From positions 1 to 11,297 of the forward strand of contig CAKUAM010000063.1 of the NCBI GenBank assembly GCA_934636305.1: 11,297 bases of DNA, read 5' to 3'. The translations under genes and the position numbers were made by a program. Origin of the DNA: an uncultured Oscillospiraceae bacterium (lineage in GTDB: Bacteria; Bacillota; Clostridia; Oscillospirales; Oscillospiraceae). Below the pieces are notes generated by a model, which saw nothing but the letters and a program-made list of their open reading frames with translations, ran no database searches and was not told the origin of the DNA. Shown piece after piece: positions 6,118 to 11,297 of this stretch; within the stretch, counting starts at the first letter, position 1, and each line of letters begins with the position of its first letter.

Positions 6118-6642
6118 CTTCTGATACCGCTCCTGTTCGGAGAACACGCAGCCGCAGTATTTCTGCATATAAAATCCAAGCTCTCTGGCCCGTGCCTGTC
6201 CGTCGCGGAACATGGGCCGGAAATCCTGATAATAAAATTCCACGCCATATTGCTCCGCTGCGCAGTAAGCAACGTCGCGCATCAGCTCATGCTTTTGGTA
6301 GGGACTGATGAAAAGCGACGACGTAAACGCGTCGAAGCCGCCCTCCTTTGCCGCACGCGCCGCCTCAAACAGGCGCATCTCATAGCATTTGACGCAGCGG
6401 CCGGCAATGTCGTCTGCAACCTCCCGGACAAAGGGCCGCAGACCATAGTCGTCGCGGACGACAAGCGGCAGCCCGATGGTTCTGGCATATTCCTGCAGGC
6501 AGTTGCGCCGGGCGCGGTATTCGGTAAACGGATGGATGTTGGGGTTATACCAGTACCCAGTCAGATCCATTCCATCGGCGCGCAGCGCATCAATGGGCAT
6601 ATTGGCGCACGGTGCGCAGCAGATATGCATCAGCAGCTTCAT
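6097..6642 (-). CDS. queH: Epoxyqueuosine reductase QueH (DUF208 family)
   Basis: 181 residues. QueH performs the last step of queuosine synthesis, reducing epoxyqueuosine to queuosine in the wobble position of tRNAs for Tyr, His, Asn and Asp. It replaces the unrelated cobalamin enzyme QueG in many anaerobes. Visible family motifs: HICCAPC (6-12), YNPNIHP (32-38), RCVKCYEMR (82-90), SPYQKH (113-118) and MQKYCGCVFS (159-168). These supply the cysteines expected to hold a [4Fe-4S] cluster and an adjacent metal (C8, C9, C83, C86) plus C163 and C165. Start: ATG with GGGAGG 7 bases upstream. Length is typical. It stands alone on the minus strand, divergent from ade and with its own promoter; no other queuosine gene is in the window. 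Confidence 0.95.
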   Translation of the reverse strand: MKLLMHICCAPCANMPIDALRADGMDLTGYWYNPNIHPFTEYRARRNCLQEYARTIGLPLVVRDDYGLRPFVREVADDIAGRCVKCYEMRLFEAARAAKEGGFDAFTSSLFISPYQKHELMRDVAYCAAEQYGVEFYYQDFRPMFRDGQARARELGFYMQKYCGCVFSEQERYQKPSRIIP

Positions 6643-6666
6643 AGTTTTGCCTCCCGATTTACGTCA

Positions 6667-6678
6667 GCTGATATTGGT
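6667..6678 (-). promoter_or_regulatory. ACYAATATCAGC motif at the queH start site (copy 1)
   Basis: Minus strand ACCAATATCAGC begins 3 bases after the queH -10 box and is followed 4 bases later by GTAAA. The same motif with one change follows the divergent ade -10 box. Candidate operator or 5' leader element; no match to a regulator I know. Confidence 0.45.
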
Positions 6679-6681
6679 ACC

Positions 6682-6710
6682 AGCATAGCACATTTCTGTC
6701 CCCCTGTACA
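6682..6710 (-). promoter_or_regulatory. Promoter of queH
   Basis: On the minus strand: TGTACA (6710-6705), 17-base spacer, TGC extension and TATGCT (6687-6682). The -35 matches 4 of 6 positions and the -10 has an extended TG. Transcription would begin within or next to the ACCAATATCAGC motif at 6678-6667, giving a leader of about 35 bases. Confidence 0.6.
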
Positions 6711-6751
6711 GATTGCTAAAAAAATCTGTGACATTCCGTTCAAAATGAACA

Positions 6752-6780
6752 TGGACAAGCGCCAGATCCGGTGCTATAAT
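6752..6780 (+). promoter_or_regulatory. Strong SigA-type promoter of ade
   Basis: TGGACA (6752-6757), 17-base spacer ending in TGC, TATAAT (6775-6780). The -35 matches five of six, the -10 is perfect, and there is an extended TG. It lies about 50 bases before the ade start codon. Confidence 0.85.
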
Positions 6781-6784
6781 TTCC

Positions 6785-6796
6785 ACTAATATCAGC
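6785..6796 (+). promoter_or_regulatory. ACYAATATCAGC motif at the ade start site (copy 2)
   Basis: ACTAATATCAGC begins 4 bases after the ade -10 box and is followed 5 bases later by GTAAA. It differs at one base from the copy placed the same way at the queH promoter. Its position at the transcription start suits a repressor operator or an mRNA 5'-end element. Confidence 0.45.
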
Positions 6797-6832
6797 CACA
6801 AGTAAAACTGAACACAGAAAGGAAGATGCAGC

Positions 6833-8569
6833 ATGTCTGTTCCAACGGAAAGCTATGCAGGTAAGATCCAGAGAAAGCTCCTGAAAAAGCAGCGCGTGAT
6901 TGAGGCAGCCTCCGGCCGGGAAAAGGCCGATCTGGTTCTCAAGAACGCAACATATGTGAATGTGTTCTCCAACGAACTGCTGACGTGCGACATTGCCGTG
7001 GCCAATGGTCTGATCGTGGGTCTTGGCAGCTATGAGGGCGAAAAAGAATACGACATGACGGGCAAGATTGTCTGCCCGGGCTTCATTGACGCGCATATCC
7101 ATCTGGAATCCAGTCTGGTCACGCCAAAGGAATTTGTCCGCGCGACGCTGCCGCATGGCACGACCACCGTGATTACAGATCCCCACGAGATTACAAACGT
7201 CATGGGGACAGATGGCATCGACTACATGTTCCAGGCGACTGAGGGCCTGCCGATTGACGTGCGGTTCATGCTGCCCTCCTGCGTGCCGGCCACGCCGATG
7301 GATGAATCCGGTGCAAATCTGGACTACCGTGCGATCGACTCATTTTATGACTACCCCAGAGTACAGGGTCTGGCAGAGATGATGAACGCCTATGGCATTA
7401 TCCACAATGATCCGGAGGTCGTCTCCAAAATCGTCGCCTCGCAGGCGCACCACAAAAAGATCGACGGCCACGCGCCGGGCCTGACCGGCAAGGATCTGGA
7501 CACCTACATTGCCGCAGGCGTATATTCTGACCATGAATGCGCCACAATGGACGACGCGCTGGCAAAGCTGCAGCGCGGCCAGTTCATCATGGTCCGCGAG
7601 GGTACGGCCGCGCGCAATCTGGAGGCATTGGCGCCGCTGCTGACGCCGCAGTATGCCGAGCGCTGCATGTTCTGCACCGACGACAAGCACCCGAACGATC
7701 TGCTGGAAAAGGGCCATATTGATTATATCGCGCGCGAGGCCATCAACAAATACGGCGTTGACCCCATCATTGCCGTCAAGGTTGCCTGCCACCATGCAGC
7801 ACGGTATTTCCTGCTCAATAACCGCGGCGCGATTGCCCCCGGCTATCTGGCAGACTTCGCAGTGATCGACAATTTCAAGGACTTCAACGTTGAGATGGTC
7901 TTTAAAAAGGGCGTTCTTTATTGGGACCACGGTGAGCTGCGTGACTTTGAATCGCCGAAGATTGAAGAATACCTTGATAAGCGCGCACATGATACATTCC
8001 ATGTGGCAAAACTCATGCCGGATGATTTCCGCGACACGCGGCAAAGAGGCGTCCTTGGCATGGTACCGGGCGAAATTATCACGACAGACAATGGCTATGC
8101 CGATCATGTGGATCTGGAAAAGGATATCCTGAAAATCGCGGTGATTGAACGTCACAAGGGCACACACCACATTGGCCTTGGCTACATTCAGGGCTATGGC
8201 CTCAAATCCGGCGCAGTTGCGACGAGCATTTCGCACGATTCCCACAATATCATTGTCGTCGGCACAAATTCCAGCGATATGGCGGCCGCAGCCAACCATA
8301 TTGTAGAGCACCACGGCGGCATCGTCGTAATGGAGGATGGAGCCGTCAAGGGCGAGGTTGTGCTGGAGATTGCCGGCATCATGTCTGATCGCCCGCTCAC
8401 CGAGATCAACGATCAGCTGGAGGCTGCGAAGGCTGCCGCGTTCGAGCTCGGCGTCAGCCGCGGGATCGATCCGTTCATGACGCTCAGCTTCATGGCGCTG
8501 CCGGTCATTCCGAAGCTGCGTATCACGACGCGCGGCGTGATTGATGTGGATACCCAGCAATATGTATAA
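6833..8569 (+). CDS. ade: Adenine deaminase
   Basis: 578 residues, the usual length of bacterial Ade/AdeC. It deaminates adenine to hypoxanthine and ammonia for purine salvage in the cytoplasm. It is an amidohydrolase-superfamily TIM barrel with metal motif GFIDAHIHLESS (83-94; H88 and H90), then TDPHEITNV, HAPGLTGKDL, SDHECATMDDAL, REGTAARNLEAL and CTDDKHPNDL, the order typical of the family. The C-terminal region (HDSHNIIVVGTNSSDMAAA, then DPFMTLSFMALPVIPKLRIT) is also conserved. The ATG start has AAAGGA about 9 bases upstream. It is monocistronic: its own strong promoter, a terminator right after the stop, and divergent queH upstream. Its leader is about 50 bases, too short for a purine riboswitch. 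The nitrogen released by the reaction may link it loosely to the PII-like gene downstream, but that is only proximity. Confidence 0.97.
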   Translation: MSVPTESYAGKIQRKLLKKQRVIEAASGREKADLVLKNATYVNVFSNELLTCDIAVANGLIVGLGSYEGEKEYDMTGKIVCPGFIDAHIHLESSLVTPKEFVRATLPHGTTTVITDPHEITNVMGTDGIDYMFQATEGLPIDVRFMLPSCVPATPMDESGANLDYRAIDSFYDYPRVQGLAEMMNAYGIIHNDPEVVSKIVASQAHHKKIDGHAPGLTGKDLDTYIAAGVYSDHECATMDDALAKLQRGQFIMVREGTAARNLEALAPLLTPQYAERCMFCTDDKHPNDLLEKGHIDYIAREAINKYGVDPIIAVKVACHHAARYFLLNNRGAIAPGYLADFAVIDNFKDFNVEMVFKKGVLYWDHGELRDFESPKIEEYLDKRAHDTFHVAKLMPDDFRDTRQRGVLGMVPGEIITTDNGYADHVDLEKDILKIAVIERHKGTHHIGLGYIQGYGLKSGAVATSISHDSHNIIVVGTNSSDMAAAANHIVEHHGGIVVMEDGAVKGEVVLEIAGIMSDRPLTEINDQLEAAKAAAFELGVSRGIDPFMTLSFMALPVIPKLRITTRGVIDVDTQQYV

Positions 8570-8584
8570 CAAACAAAGATACGC

Positions 8585-8627
8585 AAGCCCGCCCGGGACT
8601 GCCGGCTGCAGCCCCGGGCGGGCTTTT
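8585..8627 (+). terminator. Intrinsic terminator of ade
   Basis: A 13-bp perfect stem (AAGCCCGCCCGGG 8585-8597 with 8613-8625), a 15-base loop, and a run of four Ts (8624-8627), located 16 bases after the ade stop. The minus side lacks a T-run, so it acts mainly on +. Confidence 0.9.
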
Positions 8628-8720
8628 GCTGTCTTAAATGAATCAGCAGTGTGTATTCACTGTTTCATGTCGGGGGCAGCCACACCAAACAATACATTTC
8701 TGAAATTTCCAACGCTGCTC

Positions 8721-8796
8721 TGTCTCCGACGGCGCGTCAGAAACGGCCACGACAGAACGAGCCGCCGTGGTCGTGTCTGACGCGCCGCCGGAGGCA
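8721..8796. repeat. 30-bp imperfect inverted repeat downstream of the PII-like gene
   Basis: Arms 8721-8750 and 8767-8796 with a 16-base centre. The core GGCGCGTCAGA / TCTGACGCGCC is perfect, and in total only about three or four positions are unpaired or wobble. It starts 7 bases beyond the PII-like stop codon (minus strand) and about 100 bases past the ade terminator. No T-run follows on either strand, so it is not a standard terminator. The rest of 8628-8720 shows no gene or motif I can support. Confidence 0.7.
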
Positions 8797-8802
8797 CGAT
8801 AC

Positions 8803-9465
8803 TTACTCGCGTTCGCGCAGACCGGCGACCGACGACACCGGCAGCGAGAAGCAGATTGCCCCGGCCTTAGTGGCAGGCCCCGCCTGCTCGTTGATGGCGC
8901 GCATGATTGCGGCCTTTTCGTCGGCGTGCGCAATAATATAAACCATATCCTTTTCATCGGCCAGGCTGACACCGAAGAATTTTTCCCCGCGCGTCGAGCC
9001 GGTGCCCTTCGCATGCAGCACCGTGCCGCCGCCAGCGCCGGCAGCACGTGCGGCGTCCATGACAAAATCGGCGTAGCCCTCGTTCAGGATCACGACGATC
9101 AATTCGTGTTTAAATACCATATCCGGCGTTCCTCCAGCTTTCAGATTGTCGGTGAGATAGGCAAGCGTCCTGCCGCCGGCCACACTTTTGAGCGGAACGG
9201 TCAGCATGATCCCGTTGCCAGGAATATCGATCAGCAGCTTACGCTTGGCGGCGCGGAGCAACTGGGCAGCCTCCTGCGCACTGGCAACCGCGCTGATTAC
9301 CGTTTTCGGCTCTGCGCCAAGGCCATAGATATCCAGATGCTCGCTTCTGGCGGTGCCGCGGGCAGGCATGCTGAGAATGGTGTGCATGCCAGTTTCCCGG
9401 TACAAGGTGTTCATATGTTCGCCCTTTGCGGCGTCGGTGACAGCAATGATGTAATACAGCTCCAT
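8803..9465 (-). CDS. Duplicated PII-like (P-II family) signal protein
   Basis: 220 residues, twice the length of a normal PII/GlnB protein. Two copies of the PII-like fold are recognisable: residues 1-98 (YYIIAVTDAAKGEHMNTLY ... KSVAGG) and 118-216 (HELIVVILNEGYADFVMDA ... SSVAGL). They align end to end, including the pairs HTILSMPARGTARSEHLDIYG / GTVLHAKGTGSTRGEKFFG and GNGIMLTVPLKSVAGG / AGAICFSLPVSSVAGL. Copy 2 keeps the glycine-rich GTGSTRG of nucleotide-binding PII proteins, while copy 1 has changed it. Known for the family: PII-like trimers bind adenine nucleotides and small metabolites between subunits and control transporters or enzymes. ATG with GGGAGG 9 bases upstream, one base after the DUF1538 gene stop, so co-translated. 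Probably the cytoplasmic regulator of that membrane protein. The effector is unknown; GlnB/GlnK itself is unlikely. Confidence 0.85.
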   Translation of the reverse strand: MELYYIIAVTDAAKGEHMNTLYRETGMHTILSMPARGTARSEHLDIYGLGAEPKTVISAVASAQEAAQLLRAAKRKLLIDIPGNGIMLTVPLKSVAGGRTLAYLTDNLKAGGTPDMVFKHELIVVILNEGYADFVMDAARAAGAGGGTVLHAKGTGSTRGEKFFGVSLADEKDMVYIIAHADEKAAIMRAINEQAGPATKAGAICFSLPVSSVAGLRERE

Positions 9466-9466
9466 A

Positions 9467-10996
9467 TCAGCAGGCCTCCCAAAGCTCGATGATCTCGTTG
9501 TCGCTGAAGTCCGGCAGCGCAGGCTCTGCAGCGGTGCGGCGGGATTTGATCACATAGATTGCGCCCATGACCTGCACAGTGATGAGTGGCATCATAGCCA
9601 CAAGCGCAACGAGGCCAAATGCGTCCGTCATGACGTTGCCGCCCAGCGCCTGACATGCGCCCATGGCAAACGGCAGCATGAACGTCGCGGTAAGCGGGCC
9701 AGAGGCAACGCCGCCGGAGTCAAAGGCAATAGCTGTGAACGTGCGCGGCACGAAAAACGTCAGCGCCAGCGCCAAGGCATATCCCGGCACAAGAAAATAC
9801 AAAATAGGAACTCCGGTTATCACACGCAGCATGGCGAGGCCGCCGGCGGCAGACACCGCAATGGAGAGGCTGGTGCCCATAGCTCTGGCAGAGATTGCGC
9901 CGGCGCTCAGCTCCTCCACCTGCTTGTTGAGGATGTGGACAGCCGGCTCTGCATTGATGATGAACCAGCCCATCAGCATGGCCAGCGGAATCAGCAGCCA
10001 GAGCTTCCAGCCCTCCGTGAGCGCAGCGCCGAGCGCGTAGCCAAGCGGAGAAAATCCAACGTTCACACCGGTCAAAAACAGCACCAATCCCACATAGGTA
10101 TACAAAATGCCGATCATGACCCGCAGAAATGGCAGCCTGCGCAGCCGCAGGGAAACGAACTGGAACAGAAGGAAGAACACTACAATCGGCAAAAGTGCAA
10201 CCGTTACCTCCTTCAGATACTCCGGCAGTGCATGCAGGTAGTCCTGCCCCAGCGCAACGGTCGAGGTGATGGCCGCAGCAGCCTGTGTCTGCATCCCGGT
10301 GGTGGGCTGCGCCGGGTAAAGCGCACCCAGCAGCAGGACGGATGCAACCGGCCCGATGGAGCACAGCGCAACAAGGCCAAACGAGTCTGCCTTGGCATTT
10401 TCATCAGAGCGGATGGAGGCCACGCCGACACCCAGCGCCATAATGAACGGCACTGTCATCGGCCCCGTCGTCACGCCGCCGGAATCGAACGCAACGGACA
10501 GAATCCCGGAATCCGACAGAAATGCGGCAGCGAAAACCAGCACGTAAAACACAATCAGCAGCAGCCGCAGCGAAATACCGAACAAAATACGCACCATGCA
10601 CAGCATCAGAAACAGCCCGACGCCCACCGAGACAGTCAGAATCAGGACATTTTTATCAATGGCGGGCACATTTGCGGCCAATACCTGAAGATCGGGCTCC
10701 GCCACCGTGATGGCGACGCCCAGCACGAAGCTTACCGTCAGAATCAGCCACAGCTTGCGCGATTTGGTCAGCTTTGCGCCCATGTAATTTCCGATTTTGC
10801 TCATAGACATCTCTGCGCCGAGTGTAAACAGCCCCATGCCCAGAATAAGCATGGCCGTGGCCAGCACGAACGAGAGCATCAGGCCGGTATCCACCGGTAC
10901 CAGCACAAGACAGATCACAGCCACAATCAGACTGATGGGCAGGACGGAGGCGGCAGCCTCCCGCAGTTTTTCCAGCAGGATTTGTTTTTGGTACAA
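9467..10996 (-). CDS. DUF1538 multi-pass membrane protein (putative transporter), internally duplicated
   Basis: 509 residues, strongly hydrophobic, roughly 12 or more membrane segments. The sequence is two tandem copies about 250-255 residues apart: LREAAASVLPISLIV (11-25) / LKEVTVALLPIVVFF (261-275); AEP (99-101) / AEP (349-351); AFDSGGVTTGP (169-179) / AFDSGGVASGP (424-434); DSFGLVAL (204-211) / DAFGLVAL (458-465). The charged DSGG and GP motifs inside membrane segments could line a substrate or ion path. An acidic cytoplasmic tail (PALPDFSDNEIIELWEAC) ends the protein. The start is TTG at 10994-10996 with AAAGGAG 7 bases upstream; no better ATG is near. DUF1538 genes are, as I recall, often beside P-II-like genes, as here (one-base gap). 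The function of DUF1538 is not established to my knowledge; a transporter regulated by its PII-like partner is inference. Confidence 0.88.
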   Translation of the reverse strand: MYQKQILLEKLREAAASVLPISLIVAVICLVLVPVDTGLMLSFVLATAMLILGMGLFTLGAEMSMSKIGNYMGAKLTKSRKLWLILTVSFVLGVAITVAEPDLQVLAANVPAIDKNVLILTVSVGVGLFLMLCMVRILFGISLRLLLIVFYVLVFAAAFLSDSGILSVAFDSGGVTTGPMTVPFIMALGVGVASIRSDENAKADSFGLVALCSIGPVASVLLLGALYPAQPTTGMQTQAAAAITSTVALGQDYLHALPEYLKEVTVALLPIVVFFLLFQFVSLRLRRLPFLRVMIGILYTYVGLVLFLTGVNVGFSPLGYALGAALTEGWKLWLLIPLAMLMGWFIINAEPAVHILNKQVEELSAGAISARAMGTSLSIAVSAAGGLAMLRVITGVPILYFLVPGYALALALTFFVPRTFTAIAFDSGGVASGPLTATFMLPFAMGACQALGGNVMTDAFGLVALVAMMPLITVQVMGAIYVIKSRRTAAEPALPDFSDNEIIELWEAC

Positions 10997-11003
10997 AGGC
11001 TCA

Positions 11004-11010
11004 CTCCTTT
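11004..11010 (-). promoter_or_regulatory. Ribosome binding site fixing the TTG start of the DUF1538 gene
   Basis: Minus strand AAAGGAG, 7 bases before the TTG at 10996-10994. The good site supports a non-ATG start. Confidence 0.85.
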
Positions 11011-11014
11011 TCGA

Positions 11015-11052
11015 GAATTATTCTTATTTTATCAGATAAACACAATTCTGAA
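11015..11052 (-). promoter_or_regulatory. AT-rich probable promoter zone of the DUF1538/PII operon
   Basis: The minus strand offers two weak readings: TGTTCA-N17-TAAAAT, or TTGTGT-N17-AATAAT. A 13-base palindrome, TTTATCAGATAAA (11028-11040), overlaps both and might be an operator. I cannot choose between them. The bases 11053-11126 show nothing else I can support. Confidence 0.3.
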
Positions 11053-11126
11053 CAGAGCGAAAATGTAAAGATGCTGTTAATTTTATGGATTCTGGATACA
11101 GGCGGCAGTCAATCCGGCGCTCTGCA

Positions 11127-11161
11127 TGAAAAAATGCCAGGAATAGCTGTTTCCCGGCATT
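11127..11161 (-). terminator. Second terminator downstream of tRNA-Ser
   Basis: On the minus strand: AATGCCGGGAA (11161-11151), a 7-base loop, TTCCTGGCATT (11143-11133), then Ts. One G-T pair is a legal wobble only in the minus RNA, which supports leftward use. It may back up the first terminator or end a short transcript. Confidence 0.75.
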
Positions 11162-11182
11162 GCAATAGAAGCGCAATAATAT

Positions 11183-11221
11183 AAAAAAACTCGCCGCAAG
11201 CGATATCACGCTTGCGACGAG
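11183..11221 (-). terminator. Intrinsic terminator of tRNA-Ser(GCU)
   Basis: A 13-bp stem (11221-11209 with 11202-11190, loop of 6) is followed on the minus strand by seven Ts (11189-11183). The single G-T wobble is valid only in the minus RNA. It begins one base after the encoded CCA. Confidence 0.92.
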
Positions 11222-11222
11222 C

Positions 11223-11297
11223 TGGCGCGGAAGGAGAGATTTGAACTCTCGCGCGCTTTTTAGACGCCTACTCCCTTAGCAGGGGAGCCCCTTCGGC
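11223..11297 (-). tRNA. tRNA-Ser(GCU), 5' end cut by the window edge
   Basis: Read leftward. The anticodon arm CTCCC-CTGCTAA-GGGAG (11287-11271) gives anticodon GCU (complement at 11278-11280), which reads AGC/AGU serine codons. A long variable arm, the class II mark of tRNA-Ser, lies between 11270 and 11251 and includes the stem GCG/CGC with a T/A-rich loop. The T arm is GAGAG-TTCAAAT-CTCTC (11250-11234). The acceptor 3' strand CTTCCGC, discriminator G and an encoded CCA end at 11223. The 5' acceptor strand and most of the D arm are beyond the right edge; the visible GCCGAAGGGGC is the end of the D arm. A terminator follows directly. Confidence 0.93.

Noticed and set aside
6643..6681. preQ1 riboswitch in the queH leader
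   Set aside because: The leader is about 35 bases and lacks the preQ1-I stem plus A-rich tail; I see no pseudoknot pairing.
6781..6832. Purine riboswitch in the ade leader
   Set aside because: Only about 50 bases lie between the start site and the start codon, with no three-way junction pattern; a riboswitch aptamer would need more.
6826..6864. 12-codon upstream open frame overlapping the ade start
   Set aside because: Its ATG is only 2-3 bases from the ribosome binding site, too close to be used, and it looks incidental.
7340..8572. 410-codon minus-strand open frame inside ade
   Set aside because: Antisense of adenine deaminase, which has all family motifs and the usual length.
9935..11068. 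377-codon + strand open frame opposite the DUF1538 gene
   Set aside because: Gln/His/Asn/Arg-rich product typical of the antisense of a membrane protein; no start signals.

Overview
The window is GC-rich, with tightly packed genes, strong AGGAGG-type ribosome binding sites and SigA-like promoters. Its families (adenine deaminase of the Bacillus/Clostridium type, QueH, YmdB, a YhaO/YhaN pair, an ECF sigma factor with a small membrane partner) point to a high-GC member of the Clostridia. A gut Oscillospirales/Ruminococcaceae-like organism is my inference. No phage, insertion sequence or CRISPR array is visible, and the region looks chromosomal and mostly housekeeping.

Layout from left to right: (1) the 3' end of tpiA (triose-phosphate isomerase) on +, ending in a strong bidirectional terminator; (2) a leftward operon ymdB - yhaO-like - yhaN-like (4470 to 442) whose genes overlap by 14 and 4 bases, combining a cyclic-nucleotide phosphodiesterase-like protein, a SbcD/Mre11-like nuclease and a short SbcC/Rad50-like ATPase that carries a membrane hairpin where the zinc hook would be; (3) a divergent rightward pair of an ECF sigma factor and a single-pass membrane protein with an outside domain, preceded by a textbook ECF promoter (TGAAAC-N16-CGTC), which implies autoregulation; (4) leftward queH (queuosine synthesis) and divergent rightward ade (adenine deaminase), whose two promoters share a 12-base motif, ACYAATATCAGC, at the transcription start; (5) a leftward pair of a duplicated DUF1538 membrane protein and a duplicated PII-like protein; (6) at the right edge, leftward tRNA-Ser(GCU), cut by the window end and followed by two hairpin terminators.

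The parts that look least described are the double-duplicated PII/DUF1538 pair (probably a membrane transporter and its nucleotide-sensing regulator), the membrane-anchored Rad50/Mre11-like pair with YmdB as operon partner, the shared motif between the queH and ade promoters, and a 30-bp imperfect inverted repeat downstream of the PII-like gene. No gene-free stretch exceeds 300 bases. The two longest are 8570-8802 (ade terminator plus the long inverted repeat) and 10997-11222 (upstream region of the DUF1538 gene plus two tRNA terminators).
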